Position numbers and translations under genes: made by a program
Shown: positions 1 to 7,995 of the stretch, one piece after another
Position numbering within the stretch: the stretch's first letter is position 1
How the letters are laid out: each line of letters starts with the position of its first letter
Notes under the pieces: generated by a model
The model's input: the letters and a program-made list of their open reading frames with translations, nothing else
What the model was told of the DNA's origin: nothing
Database searches by the model: none
Assembly (NCBI RefSeq): GCF_000230715.2
Contig: NC_019792.1
Span: 868,001-932,000, forward strand
DNA length: 64,000 bases
Reading direction: 5' to 3'
From: Natronobacterium gregoryi SP2
GTDB taxonomy: Archaea > Halobacteriota > Halobacteria > Halobacteriales > Natrialbaceae

Positions 1-361
1 GCTCCGGGAGGTTCCAACTCGCCAGGACGCTTCCCGGAAGCGCGTTCACTGCGAGGATCAACAACACGGTCAGGTTTCGACTGGCACCCGCGATCGCCCC
101 GAGTAGCCACGAGACCACCGTAAAGGAGACGAAGTAGCCGAGGAATCTCGCGTGTGGGTACGCCGCTCCGTCCGCCGTCGTGGTCAGGATCTCGTTTGCC
201 ATCATGGTATTTGCGACCGCCATCACGAGACAGGCACCGGCGACGGCGAGCCCGTACCGTCGTCGCCCCGACGGATGCTGGAAGCTCCAGCCGAGGAACC
301 CGATCGTCGCCAGACCGAACAGCCCGGCAAACGTCCAGTACAAGACGAGACCGTCGATCAT
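1..361 (-). CDS. Opsin-like seven-helix membrane protein (microbial rhodopsin family), 3' end outside the window
   Basis: The ATG at 361-359 overlaps the stop of the upstream transducer gene (ATGA), so the two are co-translated. The visible 120 residues form about four hydrophobic helices. From memory they align without gaps to Natronomonas sensory rhodopsin II: SG-x-RRY at 31-36 and Arg72 in helix C are kept. The helix-C segment, however, reads R-F-L-G-Y at 72-76, so Gly75 stands where the Schiff-base counterion Asp75 is in sensory rhodopsin II, and Trp76 is Tyr. The retinal-binding Lys in helix G lies outside the window. Gene order (transducer then opsin) matches htrII-sopII operons. It could be a divergent sensory rhodopsin or an opsin-related protein without normal photochemistry. 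Family assignment is moderately sure; light sensing is not shown. Confidence 0.62.
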   Translation of the reverse strand, partial: MIDGLVLYWTFAGLFGLATIGFLGWSFQHPSGRRRYGLAVAGACLVMAVANTMMANEILTTTADGAAYPHARFLGYFVSFTVVSWLLGAIAGASRNLTVLLILAVNALPGSVLASWNLPE

Positions 362-1947
362 GCACCACCACCCCCACTCGGCGACTCGAGGACATCTGGC
401 GTCGTCTCATCCTCGGCGGCGAAGACGTCGAGCGTACTCGTGAGTTGCTGTGCCTGCTGGTCGAGTGCGCGTGACTTGTCCGACACCTGTACCGCGGTCG
501 CGGCCGTCTCCTCTGCGGCGGCAGCAACCTCCTGGGAGTGTTGGGTCGTCTCCGCCGAGACCGTCGTGACCTCGTCGACGATCGTCGCGATCTCGGCCGC
601 AGAGTCGGCCTGGTCGCCTGTCGCGTCGTCGATCGACTTGAGCCCGTCGTTGACCCAGTTGATCCCGGTCGTGATCTCCTCGAGTTGGTCCTGGAGATCG
701 TCGATCGTCGCTGCAGTGTCGGTGATTCGCTCGTCGACGGCTTCGATCTCGTCGGCGCTCGTTACCGCTCGCTGCTGAATCGACTGGAGGGTCGTCTCGA
801 CATCCTCGACGGCGTTTTGTGTCTCCTGTGAGAGGTCCTTGACCTCCTGGGCGACGGCACCGAAACCGGAACTGTTTCCGCCCGCGCCCGCAGACCGGGA
901 CGCCTCGATCGCCGCGTTGACGGCGAGCATGTTGGTCTGCTGTGCGATTTCGTCGATGAGCGTGATTATCTCCTCGATCCGTTCGGCTTCCTCGTTGAGT
1001 CGATCGATCGTCTCGACGACCGCTTCGGTCGTCGACACCGACTGCTGGATCTGTGACTGTGCCTCGGCTGCAGCGTCTCGTCCGTCGTCGGCGCGGGCCA
1101 CGACACGGTCGGACCGATCGGCAATCTCGGACGTCGTCGACGCCACCTCCTCAGTCGTCGACGACAGCGACGTGACTTCGTCCGAGGCGAGTTCGAGAGC
1201 GTCCGTCTGTCGGCTCGAGCCGTCCGTGATCTCCTGTATGCCCTCGGAGACGTCGGCGTTTGCCTCCTGGATCTCGTTGGCCGAGAGCTGTAGTTCGGTC
1301 GAAGTTTCGTCCAGCGTTCGTGCGACCGTCTGGCCCTGTGCGACGAGCGCCTCTATCTGGTCGACCATCTCGTTGAACGAGTCGGCGATCGCTGCCATTG
1401 CCTCGTCGTCGGTCTCGGGCTCGAGCCGTCGCGTGAGGTCGCCACTCGCACAGACGGCCATCACGTCGGAGAACCGGTCGGCTTCCGCGAGCAACTGCTC
1501 GTTTTGTCGTTCGGCCGTTTGCTGGGCCTCGCGAGCACGTTCTCGTTCCCGGTCGAGGTCCGTAAGCGTCGTCTCGAGCGAGTCGCGCATCTCCGCAACC
1601 GACCCGTACAGCGTCCCCACCTCGTCGATCCGTCCGGTCTCGAGGTCGACCTCGAACTCGCCGTCGCCGATACGTTCGGTCTTCGTGCTCAACTGCCGGA
1701 GTGCCAGTGCGATGTTTCCGCCGATCACGATTCCGACGATCGCGAGATGGACGACGAAGATGACGAGCAACGACGCGATCGCCGCGATCGCCCGGTCTTC
1801 CAGTGTCTCACCAGTTCCATGAACGACGTGTCCAGCGAAAAACGCCCCCAGGCCGAGTGTCAACGCGATCACGAACACGAGGATCGAGGCCGTCTTGACG
1901 CTAAACCGGCGGCGTATCCTATCTGGAACGAATACTCTTCCTTTCAT
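358..1947 (-). CDS. htr: Htr-type transducer (methyl-accepting chemotaxis protein), HtrII-like
   Basis: A membrane-bound signal transducer that would relay input from a partner receptor to CheA/CheW and the flagellar motor. Two transmembrane helices (about 17-40 and 56-82) are joined by a very short outer loop, so there is no ligand-binding periplasmic domain. HAMP-type segments follow at about 83-140 and 160-205, then a long methyl-accepting coiled coil whose hairpin tip around 345-385 carries the E-I-A-Q-Q-T-N-M-L-A-V-N-A-A-I-E-A signature. Length (529 aa), topology and the second HAMP-like segment with FNEM-x4-EALV resemble NpHtrII. It overlaps the downstream opsin-like gene by four bases. 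The Gly-rich C-terminus is short. The partner is therefore probably that opsin-like protein (inference). Confidence 0.88.
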   Translation of the reverse strand: MKGRVFVPDRIRRRFSVKTASILVFVIALTLGLGAFFAGHVVHGTGETLEDRAIAAIASLLVIFVVHLAIVGIVIGGNIALALRQLSTKTERIGDGEFEVDLETGRIDEVGTLYGSVAEMRDSLETTLTDLDRERERAREAQQTAERQNEQLLAEADRFSDVMAVCASGDLTRRLEPETDDEAMAAIADSFNEMVDQIEALVAQGQTVARTLDETSTELQLSANEIQEANADVSEGIQEITDGSSRQTDALELASDEVTSLSSTTEEVASTTSEIADRSDRVVARADDGRDAAAEAQSQIQQSVSTTEAVVETIDRLNEEAERIEEIITLIDEIAQQTNMLAVNAAIEASRSAGAGGNSSGFGAVAQEVKDLSQETQNAVEDVETTLQSIQQRAVTSADEIEAVDERITDTAATIDDLQDQLEEITTGINWVNDGLKSIDDATGDQADSAAEIATIVDEVTTVSAETTQHSQEVAAAAEETAATAVQVSDKSRALDQQAQQLTSTLDVFAAEDETTPDVLESPSGGGGA

Positions 1948-1991
1948 TTATTGCGTCGAACGTTTGTATACAGAACAGATAATAGTTACTG

Positions 1992-2000
1992 TTATAAATA
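1992..2000 (-). promoter_or_regulatory. TATA box for the transducer-opsin operon
   Basis: On the minus strand this reads TATTTATAA inside an AT-rich stretch of about 100 bp between the divergent transducer and hydrolase genes. It lies about 45 nt upstream of the transducer ATG, so the mRNA probably has a leader of about 20 nt. Found by inspection only. Confidence 0.5.
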
Positions 2001-2100
2001 TAGAAATAAAACAAAGTTCTGTTTGGTTGTCATCAGTGGGCTGTGTGGGAGAAAATAGAAAAACAATCGGAAAATAGTAAGAGTTACAGCATCAACACCA

Positions 2101-2110
2101 TATTTTTATA
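2101..2110 (+). promoter_or_regulatory. TATA box of the alpha/beta hydrolase gene
   Basis: TATTTTTATA ends 22 nt before the ATG at 2133, the spacing expected for a leaderless haloarchaeal transcript. This supports the internal ATG at 2133 over the in-frame ATG at 2043, which lies upstream of the TATA box. Confidence 0.6.
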
Positions 2111-2132
2111 CGCAGTATCTAAAATAACTACT

Positions 2133-2939
2133 ATGGCCGATTCAACAACAGAGATGTATCGAACTCGAGCGGACACACTGGCGACCGAAGCCGGATCGGG
2201 GCCCGAGTTACTCTGTGCACACGGTTCGTTGATGGACCGAACGATGTACACGCCACAACTCGAGGCACTCTCCGACGAGTATCGCGTCGCAACCTACGAC
2301 CTTCGCGCCCGGACCGAACGAGCCACCACCGCCTACGACCTCTGGGACCTCGCAGACGACTGTCACGCTGTCGTCGACGGGCTCGAGATGGACCAGCCCG
2401 TCATCGCGGGAATGTCGATGGGCGGATTCATGGCGTTGCGATTCGCGCTCGAGTATCCCGATTCTGTCTCCGGGCTCGTCCTGATCGATGCAATCTCCCA
2501 GCCCCACCCCGAGGACGACGTCGATCTCTATCGCGGAATGATCGACCAGCTCCGCGATGCGGAGGCGGTTCCAGAGAACACCGCTCGAACCGCTTCGCAG
2601 TTCCTGTTTGGCGAGACGACCCGCGAGGAGAACCCAGAACTCGTCGAATCGTGGATCGACCGCTGGACGACCTACCCCGGAAAAGCCGTCTACCAGGAAA
2701 TCGGCTCCTGGCTCGACCGCGAGGACGTCACCGACCGACTCGAGGAAATCGACGTCCCCGCTCTCGTCGTCCACGGCGAGGAGGACGCATCGCTCGATGT
2801 CGAACAGGCCGAACCGATGGCCGACGCGCTCGGTGCGCGGATGGAGGTCGTTCCCGACGCCGGCCACTCTTCGAACCTCGAGCAACCCGAAGCAGTCAAC
2901 GACGCGATTCGCCAGTTCCTCGAGACCGTCTACAACTGA
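2133..2939 (+). CDS. Alpha/beta-hydrolase fold protein
   Basis: A soluble 268-aa hydrolase of unknown substrate. The fold is shown by an oxyanion-hole HGS at 30-32, the nucleophile elbow G-M-S-M-G-G with Ser95, an acid-containing loop H-G-E-E-D about 50 residues before the end, and the catalytic His in A-G-H-S-S-N near the C-terminus. Family relatives include haloperoxidase-like esterases and 3-oxoadipate enol-lactone hydrolase-type enzymes; nothing here selects among them. The start follows a TATA box at 2101-2110 with leaderless spacing. It is transcribed away from the transducer-opsin operon and is followed by the tnpB element. Confidence 0.85.
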   Translation: MADSTTEMYRTRADTLATEAGSGPELLCAHGSLMDRTMYTPQLEALSDEYRVATYDLRARTERATTAYDLWDLADDCHAVVDGLEMDQPVIAGMSMGGFMALRFALEYPDSVSGLVLIDAISQPHPEDDVDLYRGMIDQLRDAEAVPENTARTASQFLFGETTREENPELVESWIDRWTTYPGKAVYQEIGSWLDREDVTDRLEEIDVPALVVHGEEDASLDVEQAEPMADALGARMEVVPDAGHSSNLEQPEAVNDAIRQFLETVYN

Positions 2940-2947
2940 TGTAAACC

Positions 2948-3003
2948 ACCCTACCCTACTTCGCTCGGGGGCTATGGCCCCGCTCGCTCGTTGAGGGTAG
3001 GGC
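2948..3003 (-). repeat. Right-end subterminal palindrome of the tnpB element
   Basis: An imperfect hairpin with CCCTAC pairing to GTAGGG and an inner GGGGC/GCCCC arm. It begins about 20 bases downstream of the tnpB stop codon. Confidence 0.6.
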
Positions 3004-3150
3004 TTTCGCGTGGACTCCCGTTCTACGCCTCGGATGAGGCGGGAAGATCGTACTCTCCACTCACGTTCAGTGTCCCGCGATTCAAGCGCACGTCTACGGG
3101 TGCGCCTCCGTCGTCTGCGTTTTGCCGACGCCGGAGATACTGCAAGCCGA
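2948..3150 (-). ncRNA. Candidate TnpB guide RNA (omega RNA / sense overlapping transcript) at the element's right end
   Basis: In IS200/IS605 elements the transcript covering the 3' end of tnpB and the right end serves as the TnpB guide RNA, and such sense-overlapping RNAs are known for haloarchaeal tnpB genes. Here the tnpB stop at 3023 is followed by a strong hairpin at 2948-3003. The 5' limit is a guess and expression is not shown. The guide segment would be the genomic DNA just past the right end, toward lower coordinates. Confidence 0.3.
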
Positions 3151-4244
3151 TGTTCTTGGAAGCGTTGTAGTCGGCGTGGTTCTGGTAGCCACAATCCTGA
3201 CATTCGAAGTCTTCGCCGTGGCGGTTATCATCGTGGGTAAACCCACAGGTCGAACACCGTTTTGACGTGTTCCGTGGGTCCACTTGCACGACTTTGACGC
3301 CCTGCTCTCTGGCTTTGTATTCGACGTACTCGTAGAGGCGACGGAACGCCCACAGATGGTGCCACGATGCTTCTGGGACGTTCTCACGAATGTCGGTCAG
3401 GTCCTCGAACACGATATGCGAACAGTCGTGTTCGACTGCTTCTGCGACGATCTCGTTGGCAACACGATGCAGGAATATCTCGAAGCGTCCGTCCTCCTTG
3501 CGCTCGACGCCTGCTATCGCGTCGTGTGCCGCTCGCGTTCCGCACTGTTGGAGGTTGCCACGCCGTTTCTCGTACTCTCGCTTCCAGTGGTTGAACTCGT
3601 CTGCCGACCAGAACCGTCCGGTCGAAGCCACCGCGAGTTGGTTCACACCGAGGTCCACACCGAGGACGGTGCTGTGCCCGGTAGTGGGTTCGGTGTCGTC
3701 GTCCTCTTTGAGCATCGACGCATGGAGATACCAGTCGCCGTCACGCCGATGGAGTGTCGCCCGCCGAAACTCGTAGTCTTCGTCTGTGACGTACTTTGTC
3801 GGCGGTGTATCGGCATCGTCAGGTAGAATGTAGTCGCACTCAATCCGTCCGTCCGGTGTTGAGAGCGAAACGTGGTCACGATGGAACGTTGCGCTTCGCT
3901 TGTCGTAGACGGCAGTATCCGCCGTGAACGTCGGACGAGACGTATCTTGGTCGTTTTTGAGACGTTCGACGCCGCTTTTGACGGATTCGACGGCTTGGCG
4001 AATCCCCTTCTGGACAAGATTTGCGGTCAGCTCCGTGTCCTCACGTAGCTGGTCGTAGAGGGCGCGTTCGGCCTTCGCTTTCGAAGTGACGTGGTAGCCG
4101 TCATCGCCGTGCCAGCACCACTCACTCGCGGTGTTGGCGCAGTATTTGAATTGCTCGACAGTCTCTCGAAGGTGCGTATCTGCGCCTTCGGGTGTGTCGA
4201 GCTTGATAACGGCGGTACGACGGTATTCCGCTGTGTTTTCACAT
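3023..4244 (-). pseudogene. tnpB: TnpB (RuvC-like RNA-guided nuclease), start codon out of frame by one base
   Basis: About 405 codons are open, with all C-terminal signatures: RuvC-I G-V-D-L-G-V-N, RuvC-II F-E-D-L-T-D, a zinc ribbon C-S-T-C-G plus C-Q-D-C-G, and RuvC-III with D in H-A-D-Y-N-A-S-K-N. The N-terminal frame (A-E-Y-R-R-T-A-V-I-K-L) is also intact, but it contains no ATG, GTG or TTG before the internal Met at 3715. The only ATG (4244-4242) is followed at once by TGA. Dropping the single T after it gives M-E-N-T-A-E-Y-R-R, a normal TnpB start. So this is a one-base frameshift at the start, a non-canonical start, or a sequencing error. If only the 3715 start is used, the product lacks the N-terminal half. 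Confidence 0.8.
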
Positions 4245-4321
4245 ATGCGCTTGTAGTTACTTAATGATTAGGAGTTGGCAGGCGACAATTTGGTGGCTGG
4301 TCAGTACCGTGTCGGCTTCCT

Positions 4322-4383
4322 CCCCACCCTACTCGCTTGTGCTTCCGCCGAGGCCGGAAGCCCGGCGCTCCTTGAGGGTGGGG
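4322..4383 (-). repeat. Left-end subterminal palindrome of the tnpB element
   Basis: CCCACCCTAC pairs with GAGGGTGGGG around an inner GCTTCCG/CGGAAGC stem. The outer arms match those of the hairpin at 2948-3003 in sequence and orientation. Confidence 0.55.
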
Positions 4384-4402
4384 CCTCCGCCTCGTATTCG
4401 GT

Positions 4403-4474
4403 GAAACGCTGTAAGGACGTTCCGGCACAGTCACTGAACGGATCGCGGTCGCGCCGAAACTGAGTTACAGCAGC
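4403..4474. repeat. Degenerate copy of the dispersed palindromic repeat
   Basis: It contains GCTGTAAGGACGTTCCGGC on one side and GCGGTCGCGCCGAAACTGAG then ACAGCAGCCCGTC on the other, matching the arms of the palindrome family seen at 20089, 24369, 39729 and elsewhere. The outer ACGG end is lost on the left, so this is a decayed copy. Confidence 0.4.
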
Positions 4475-4518
4475 CCGTCGGAGAACGTCACCGGTAATTT
4501 ATTCACACAGACGAAAAC

Positions 4519-4525
4519 TATAATT
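4519..4525 (+). promoter_or_regulatory. TATA box of the sodium:solute symporter gene
   Basis: TATAATT ends 24 nt before the ATG at 4550, consistent with a leaderless message. This supports ATG 4550 over the in-frame TTG at 4541. Confidence 0.5.
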
Positions 4526-4549
4526 GATAGTGGTTTGTGATTGATTTCA

Positions 4550-6202
4550 ATGGTGGAGGGAGCACTTTCGGCGAAAGTTACGTCGCTGGTCGGTGGATCG
4601 ATTCTGTTCTTCGCGCTCATGCTGTACGTCGGAAGCCGGACCCAGCGGTGGGTCGACTCGGCGTCAGACTTTCTCGTCTCGGGACGGGAAATAAACGCCG
4701 TCGTCATCGCGTTCGGCCTGGCCGCGATCGGACTGGCCGGTTCCGTCGTCTCGGGTGTCCCGGAGTACGTCGTCGAGTTCGGGTTCGTCCCGGCGCTGTC
4801 GTACATGATCGGCTGGGTAATCGTCGTTAGCCTGTTCGGGCTCGTCCTCGGACCAGTAATCCGTCGAACAGGTGTCTATACGACGCCTGAGTGGATGGAA
4901 CAGCGGTTCGATCGGAAGACTCGAGTCGTCACGGCGATCGGAAGCGTCCTGGCTGGAATTGCGATCACGGCATCGCAGTTCGTCGGGATCGGCGCGATCC
5001 TGGCCGCGATGACGGACGTTCCGTTTTGGCAGACGACCCTCGCGATCACAGTCGTCACGTTGATCTACATGTACCTGGGTGGACTCTGGGCCGTCACCGT
5101 CACCGACGTGTTGCAGATGGTGTTTGGGTTCGTGGCGTTTGCCCTCGTGGCCGGCTGGCTGGCCGTCACCTACGGTGGACCGACGTGGCTGCTAGAGACG
5201 ACGCCGGCCGGGACGTTCTCGCTGACGGGGACCGACGCGGCTCCGATCGTCGGACTCGGGTTCGACAACATTCTCACGTGGACGCTCGCCTGGGTCGCCC
5301 TGGTCGTTGGCAACCAGTACTACTGGATTCGGATCGTCAGCGCACGGAGCGAACGGGACGCCACGCGTGGCCCCATTCTTGGCGGTCTCCTCGGGTTGGC
5401 GCTCGTCACCCTGCTTGCACTCCCAGGAGCGTACGCGTTCGGCGCGTTCGGTGATCCAGCGATCGCCGGTTACGATGTCCGGGGAATCATCGGCCTGTTC
5501 ATCCTCGAACTGCCGATCGGGCTCGACGCCCTGTTGCTGGTCGCGCTCGTCGCCGCGGTAATGAGTACGGCATCCACGACGATCATCGGAACGACGACCG
5601 TCCTGATCCGAGACGTCTGGGAGCCCGTCAGAGGGACGGCCGCAGGCAGCGAGGACCTGGTCGTCCCAAGTCGAGCCTTTACTCTCGTTCTCGGCGTGCT
5701 CGCCTGGATTCTCGCGGCGGGCTGGGCCGAGAGCGCGCTGCTCTTGCTCGGTCTCGGCATGGCGTTCGTCGGTCCGCTTGCAGCAGTCATCCTTCTCGGC
5801 CTCTTCTGGCCTCGAACCACCGGAACAGGTGCCTTCGCCGGCGTTCTCGTCGGTATCGTCACTGTCGCCGCCTGGGAACCAACCCAGCTGAGCGAGTTCG
5901 CCCACGCGACTTACCCGGGCGTCCTCGCGCCAGCTATCGTCACGATCCTCGTCTCGCTGGTGACGTCGCCGCCGTACTACGGGTCCAGAAACTGGCGGCA
6001 GTCAGAGTCGAGCGCCACGGCTGGAACGGAGTCCGGCACGGACGCGGTCGGCGAAGTGCCAGACCCCGAGTTCCGCGCGACCGTCCGCGAACTCGCCAAA
6101 CCCTGGACGCCGAGTACACGCTGGAACCGGGCGATCGAGACACGGGGACGGGAACGCGGTGGACTCGTCAGTCTGCTCGTCGGACGAGGTGAGGACGAAT
6201 GA
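4550..6202 (+). CDS. Sodium:solute symporter (SSS) family transporter
   Basis: A polytopic inner-membrane protein of 550 aa with about 13 hydrophobic helices, the usual size for the SSS (PutP/PanF) family. Family-typical features are the N-terminal helix followed by S-D-F-L-V-S-G-R near residue 40, a Gly-rich S-G-V-P-E-Y region, and charged helix caps. A hydrophilic tail of about 75 residues ends the protein. The substrate (amino acid, carboxylate or vitamin) cannot be read from sequence. It overlaps the next gene by four bases (ATGA), so both are in one operon with the small HTH-like protein, which could be its regulator (inference). Confidence 0.85.
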   Translation: MVEGALSAKVTSLVGGSILFFALMLYVGSRTQRWVDSASDFLVSGREINAVVIAFGLAAIGLAGSVVSGVPEYVVEFGFVPALSYMIGWVIVVSLFGLVLGPVIRRTGVYTTPEWMEQRFDRKTRVVTAIGSVLAGIAITASQFVGIGAILAAMTDVPFWQTTLAITVVTLIYMYLGGLWAVTVTDVLQMVFGFVAFALVAGWLAVTYGGPTWLLETTPAGTFSLTGTDAAPIVGLGFDNILTWTLAWVALVVGNQYYWIRIVSARSERDATRGPILGGLLGLALVTLLALPGAYAFGAFGDPAIAGYDVRGIIGLFILELPIGLDALLLVALVAAVMSTASTTIIGTTTVLIRDVWEPVRGTAAGSEDLVVPSRAFTLVLGVLAWILAAGWAESALLLLGLGMAFVGPLAAVILLGLFWPRTTGTGAFAGVLVGIVTVAAWEPTQLSEFAHATYPGVLAPAIVTILVSLVTSPPYYGSRNWRQSESSATAGTESGTDAVGEVPDPEFRATVRELAKPWTPSTRWNRAIETRGRERGGLVSLLVGRGEDE

Positions 6203-6753
6203 CGGCCAGTAGCGACCAGATAGACGACGAGCGCGAAATCGACGTCGAACTCGAGGGCGACACCGAGCGCTCGCCCGAGCAGTTACTCGCAGACCTACTG
6301 CGCTTGGTCCGCGAGGGGCGGACCCGCATGGACGCGCTCGCGGACAGCCTCGAGTTGAGCGCGGTCGACACCGAACGGCTCGTCGCGGCTGCCGAAACGC
6401 AGGGTGACGTGATGCGGGCCGGGTACACGGGCGGTGACCTCTATACGATTCACCTGACCGAGCAGGGGGCCACAAAGCTACCGTCCCGTTCGATCCGTGA
6501 AGTACGACTTGCCCGCCACGACCTCGCCGAGCGCGACCTCGAGGTACTCCGGGCCGTCGACGCAGTCGGTCGTTGCACGGCGACGACCGTCCGAGAACAC
6601 CTCGACAACGCGTTGTCCCCCATGGAGCTTATTCCGATCGTGACGCATCTCGTCCGGGAGGACTACCTCGAGGAGTCGGGCTGGTTCAGGCGGTACGTCG
6701 AACTGACTCCGGCGGGTGAGTCGGTGCTCGAGGCGATCGAGAACGAATCCTGA
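6199..6753 (+). CDS. Winged-helix-like protein of unknown function, co-transcribed with the symporter
   Basis: A 184-aa acidic soluble protein with no signal peptide or membrane helix. It appears to hold two winged-helix-type modules: about 27-95, ending in L-Y-T-I-H-L-T-E-Q-G-A, a typical wing, and about 108-178, ending in R-Y-V-E-L-T-P-A-G-E-S-V-L. The pattern suggests a DNA-binding regulator. Its ATG overlaps the stop of the symporter gene, which implies translational coupling and a role linked to that transporter. No ligand domain is visible. Confidence 0.6.
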   Translation: MTASSDQIDDEREIDVELEGDTERSPEQLLADLLRLVREGRTRMDALADSLELSAVDTERLVAAAETQGDVMRAGYTGGDLYTIHLTEQGATKLPSRSIREVRLARHDLAERDLEVLRAVDAVGRCTATTVREHLDNALSPMELIPIVTHLVREDYLEESGWFRRYVELTPAGESVLEAIENES

Positions 6754-6834
6754 GCCGGCAATGCGTTTACGGCCACCGCGTTCCGATCCTGGCGTTTGTG
6801 TATCGTTCCGAGGCCACGTCGTAGCGATACCCGA

Positions 6835-7565
6835 ATGGAGTGTCCGACGTGTGGTCACGAACTCGAGACCGAACGCGGCATGCGACAACACCACACCAAG
6901 GTTCACGACGAGCCGTTGCCGAATCGGACGTGTAAGGGCTGTGGCCGCGAGTTCTACGATCCGAAGTCGCGACGTTCCTACTGCGACTCCTGCAATCCGA
7001 ACGCGGGAGAGCACAACGGGAACTGGAAAGGTGCGAAAGAGACGACGGACTGCAAGCTCTGTGGGTCGACGTTCTCGTACTATCCGTCCGACAAGGACGG
7101 CGTCTACTGTCCGTCCTGCGTCGAAGCGGCTGACGAATTTCTCGGCACGCCCTACTACGAATATCACGACATCGAACGGGTGAAACGAGTCTGCGAACAG
7201 TGTGGTAGAATCTCGACCGTTCTCAAATCCAAAGCCGAGCGCGATCCCGTTCGCTTTTGCAGTCAAAACTGCCTCAGGCTCTGGCTGACAGATCTGTGGG
7301 ACAGTAACGGCAATCGATACAACGGTCGCTGGAGAACAGTGAGACGGAAATCCCTCGAGCGGGATAATCACACGTGCCAAGAGTGTGGAATCAGCCGCGA
7401 CGAAATCGGGCACGAACCGGACGTCATCACATCAAACCGATACGTGAATTCGACGATCCTCAGCTTGCCCACACGCTCGATAACGTCGTCTGTCTCTGTC
7501 GAAGCTGCCACCGATACGCGGAACTCGATAGAATCGGTGGACTCTCTGCGACTGCGCAGGAGTAA
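6835..7565 (+). pseudogene. Zinc-finger HNH endonuclease, frameshifted in the catalytic motif
   Basis: The first frame encodes a C2H2-like finger at the N-terminus (C-P-T-C-G-H ... H-H-T-K-V-H), several CxxC knuckles (C-K-G-C, C-D-S-C, C-K-L-C, C-P-S-C, C-E-Q-C), then R-D-N-H-T-C-Q-E-C-G, the usual lead-in to an HNH nuclease. Right after G-H-E-P-D the HNH core continues in the next frame as H-H-I-K-P-I, then D-N-V-V-C-L-C-R-S-C-H, ending at 7565. One base is missing between 7420 and 7425. Unless this is a sequencing error the nuclease is inactive. It stands alone next to tRNA-Gln; homing or restriction-type nucleases share this architecture. Confidence 0.75.
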
Positions 7566-7613
7566 ACAATAACTCATAAACCGTTCTGCCGCTAACCAAC
7601 GACTGCTGACTGC

Positions 7614-7686
7614 AGTCCCGTGGTGTAGTGGCCAATCATATGGGCCTTTGGAGCCCATGACGACGGTTCGAATCCGTCCGGGACTA
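7614..7686 (+). tRNA. tRNA-Gln (anticodon TTG)
   Basis: Acceptor arms AGTCCCG (7614-7620) and CGGGACT (7679-7685) pair fully, with discriminator A7686. The anticodon stem TGGGC/GCCCA encloses the loop CTTTGGA, which gives anticodon TTG. The T arm is GACGG-TTCGAAT-CCGTC. No intron is seen and CCA is not encoded. Confidence 0.93.
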
Positions 7687-7995
7687 TGTCATATTCTTCA
7701 CATTTTCCGTGTGAGTTGTTGTAGGGATAGAAGCAATAGCAAGGCACAATTTCCGACCTGCGGTCGAGGAAGACCCCAAAACATAATTTTAGTTATATGG
7801 TTCGTCTCGAAAATCTCCCCCGAACGACAGCGATCCAGCCAACCGAGCATTGAACCCGCCTCGAGATCAGACGCTCTGGACAGTGTTTTCGACTAACATA
7901 CTCCTGTAATGGATTTAGCCAATTTCACGTCACTCGCTACCATACACCATTAATTACAGTGGGGGATGTAGGGCTCTTGCTAATCGGGTGATAAT
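7687..7995. other. Intergenic stretch between tRNA-Gln and the ABC transporter operon
   Basis: About 310 bp with lower GC than its surroundings. No coding region is convincing. AT-rich ATTAATTA near 7950 may be the TATA element of the livH operon, which would give a leader of about 20 nt before the ATG at 7996. Confidence 0.4.

Larger units (their letters stand above)
2948..4383 (-). mobile_element. IS200/IS605-family (IS1341-type) element carrying only tnpB
   Basis: The element consists of a minus-strand tnpB flanked by two related subterminal hairpins. The right-end hairpin at about 2948-3003 and the left-end hairpin at about 4322-4383 share C-C-C-T-A-C on one arm and TTGAGGGTRGGGC on the other, in the same orientation. 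That is the arrangement known for IS605-type ends, which are palindromic but are not terminal inverted repeats. No tnpA (Y1 transposase) is present, so it depends on a TnpA in trans. Exact cleavage sites cannot be fixed from one copy. Confidence 0.7.
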
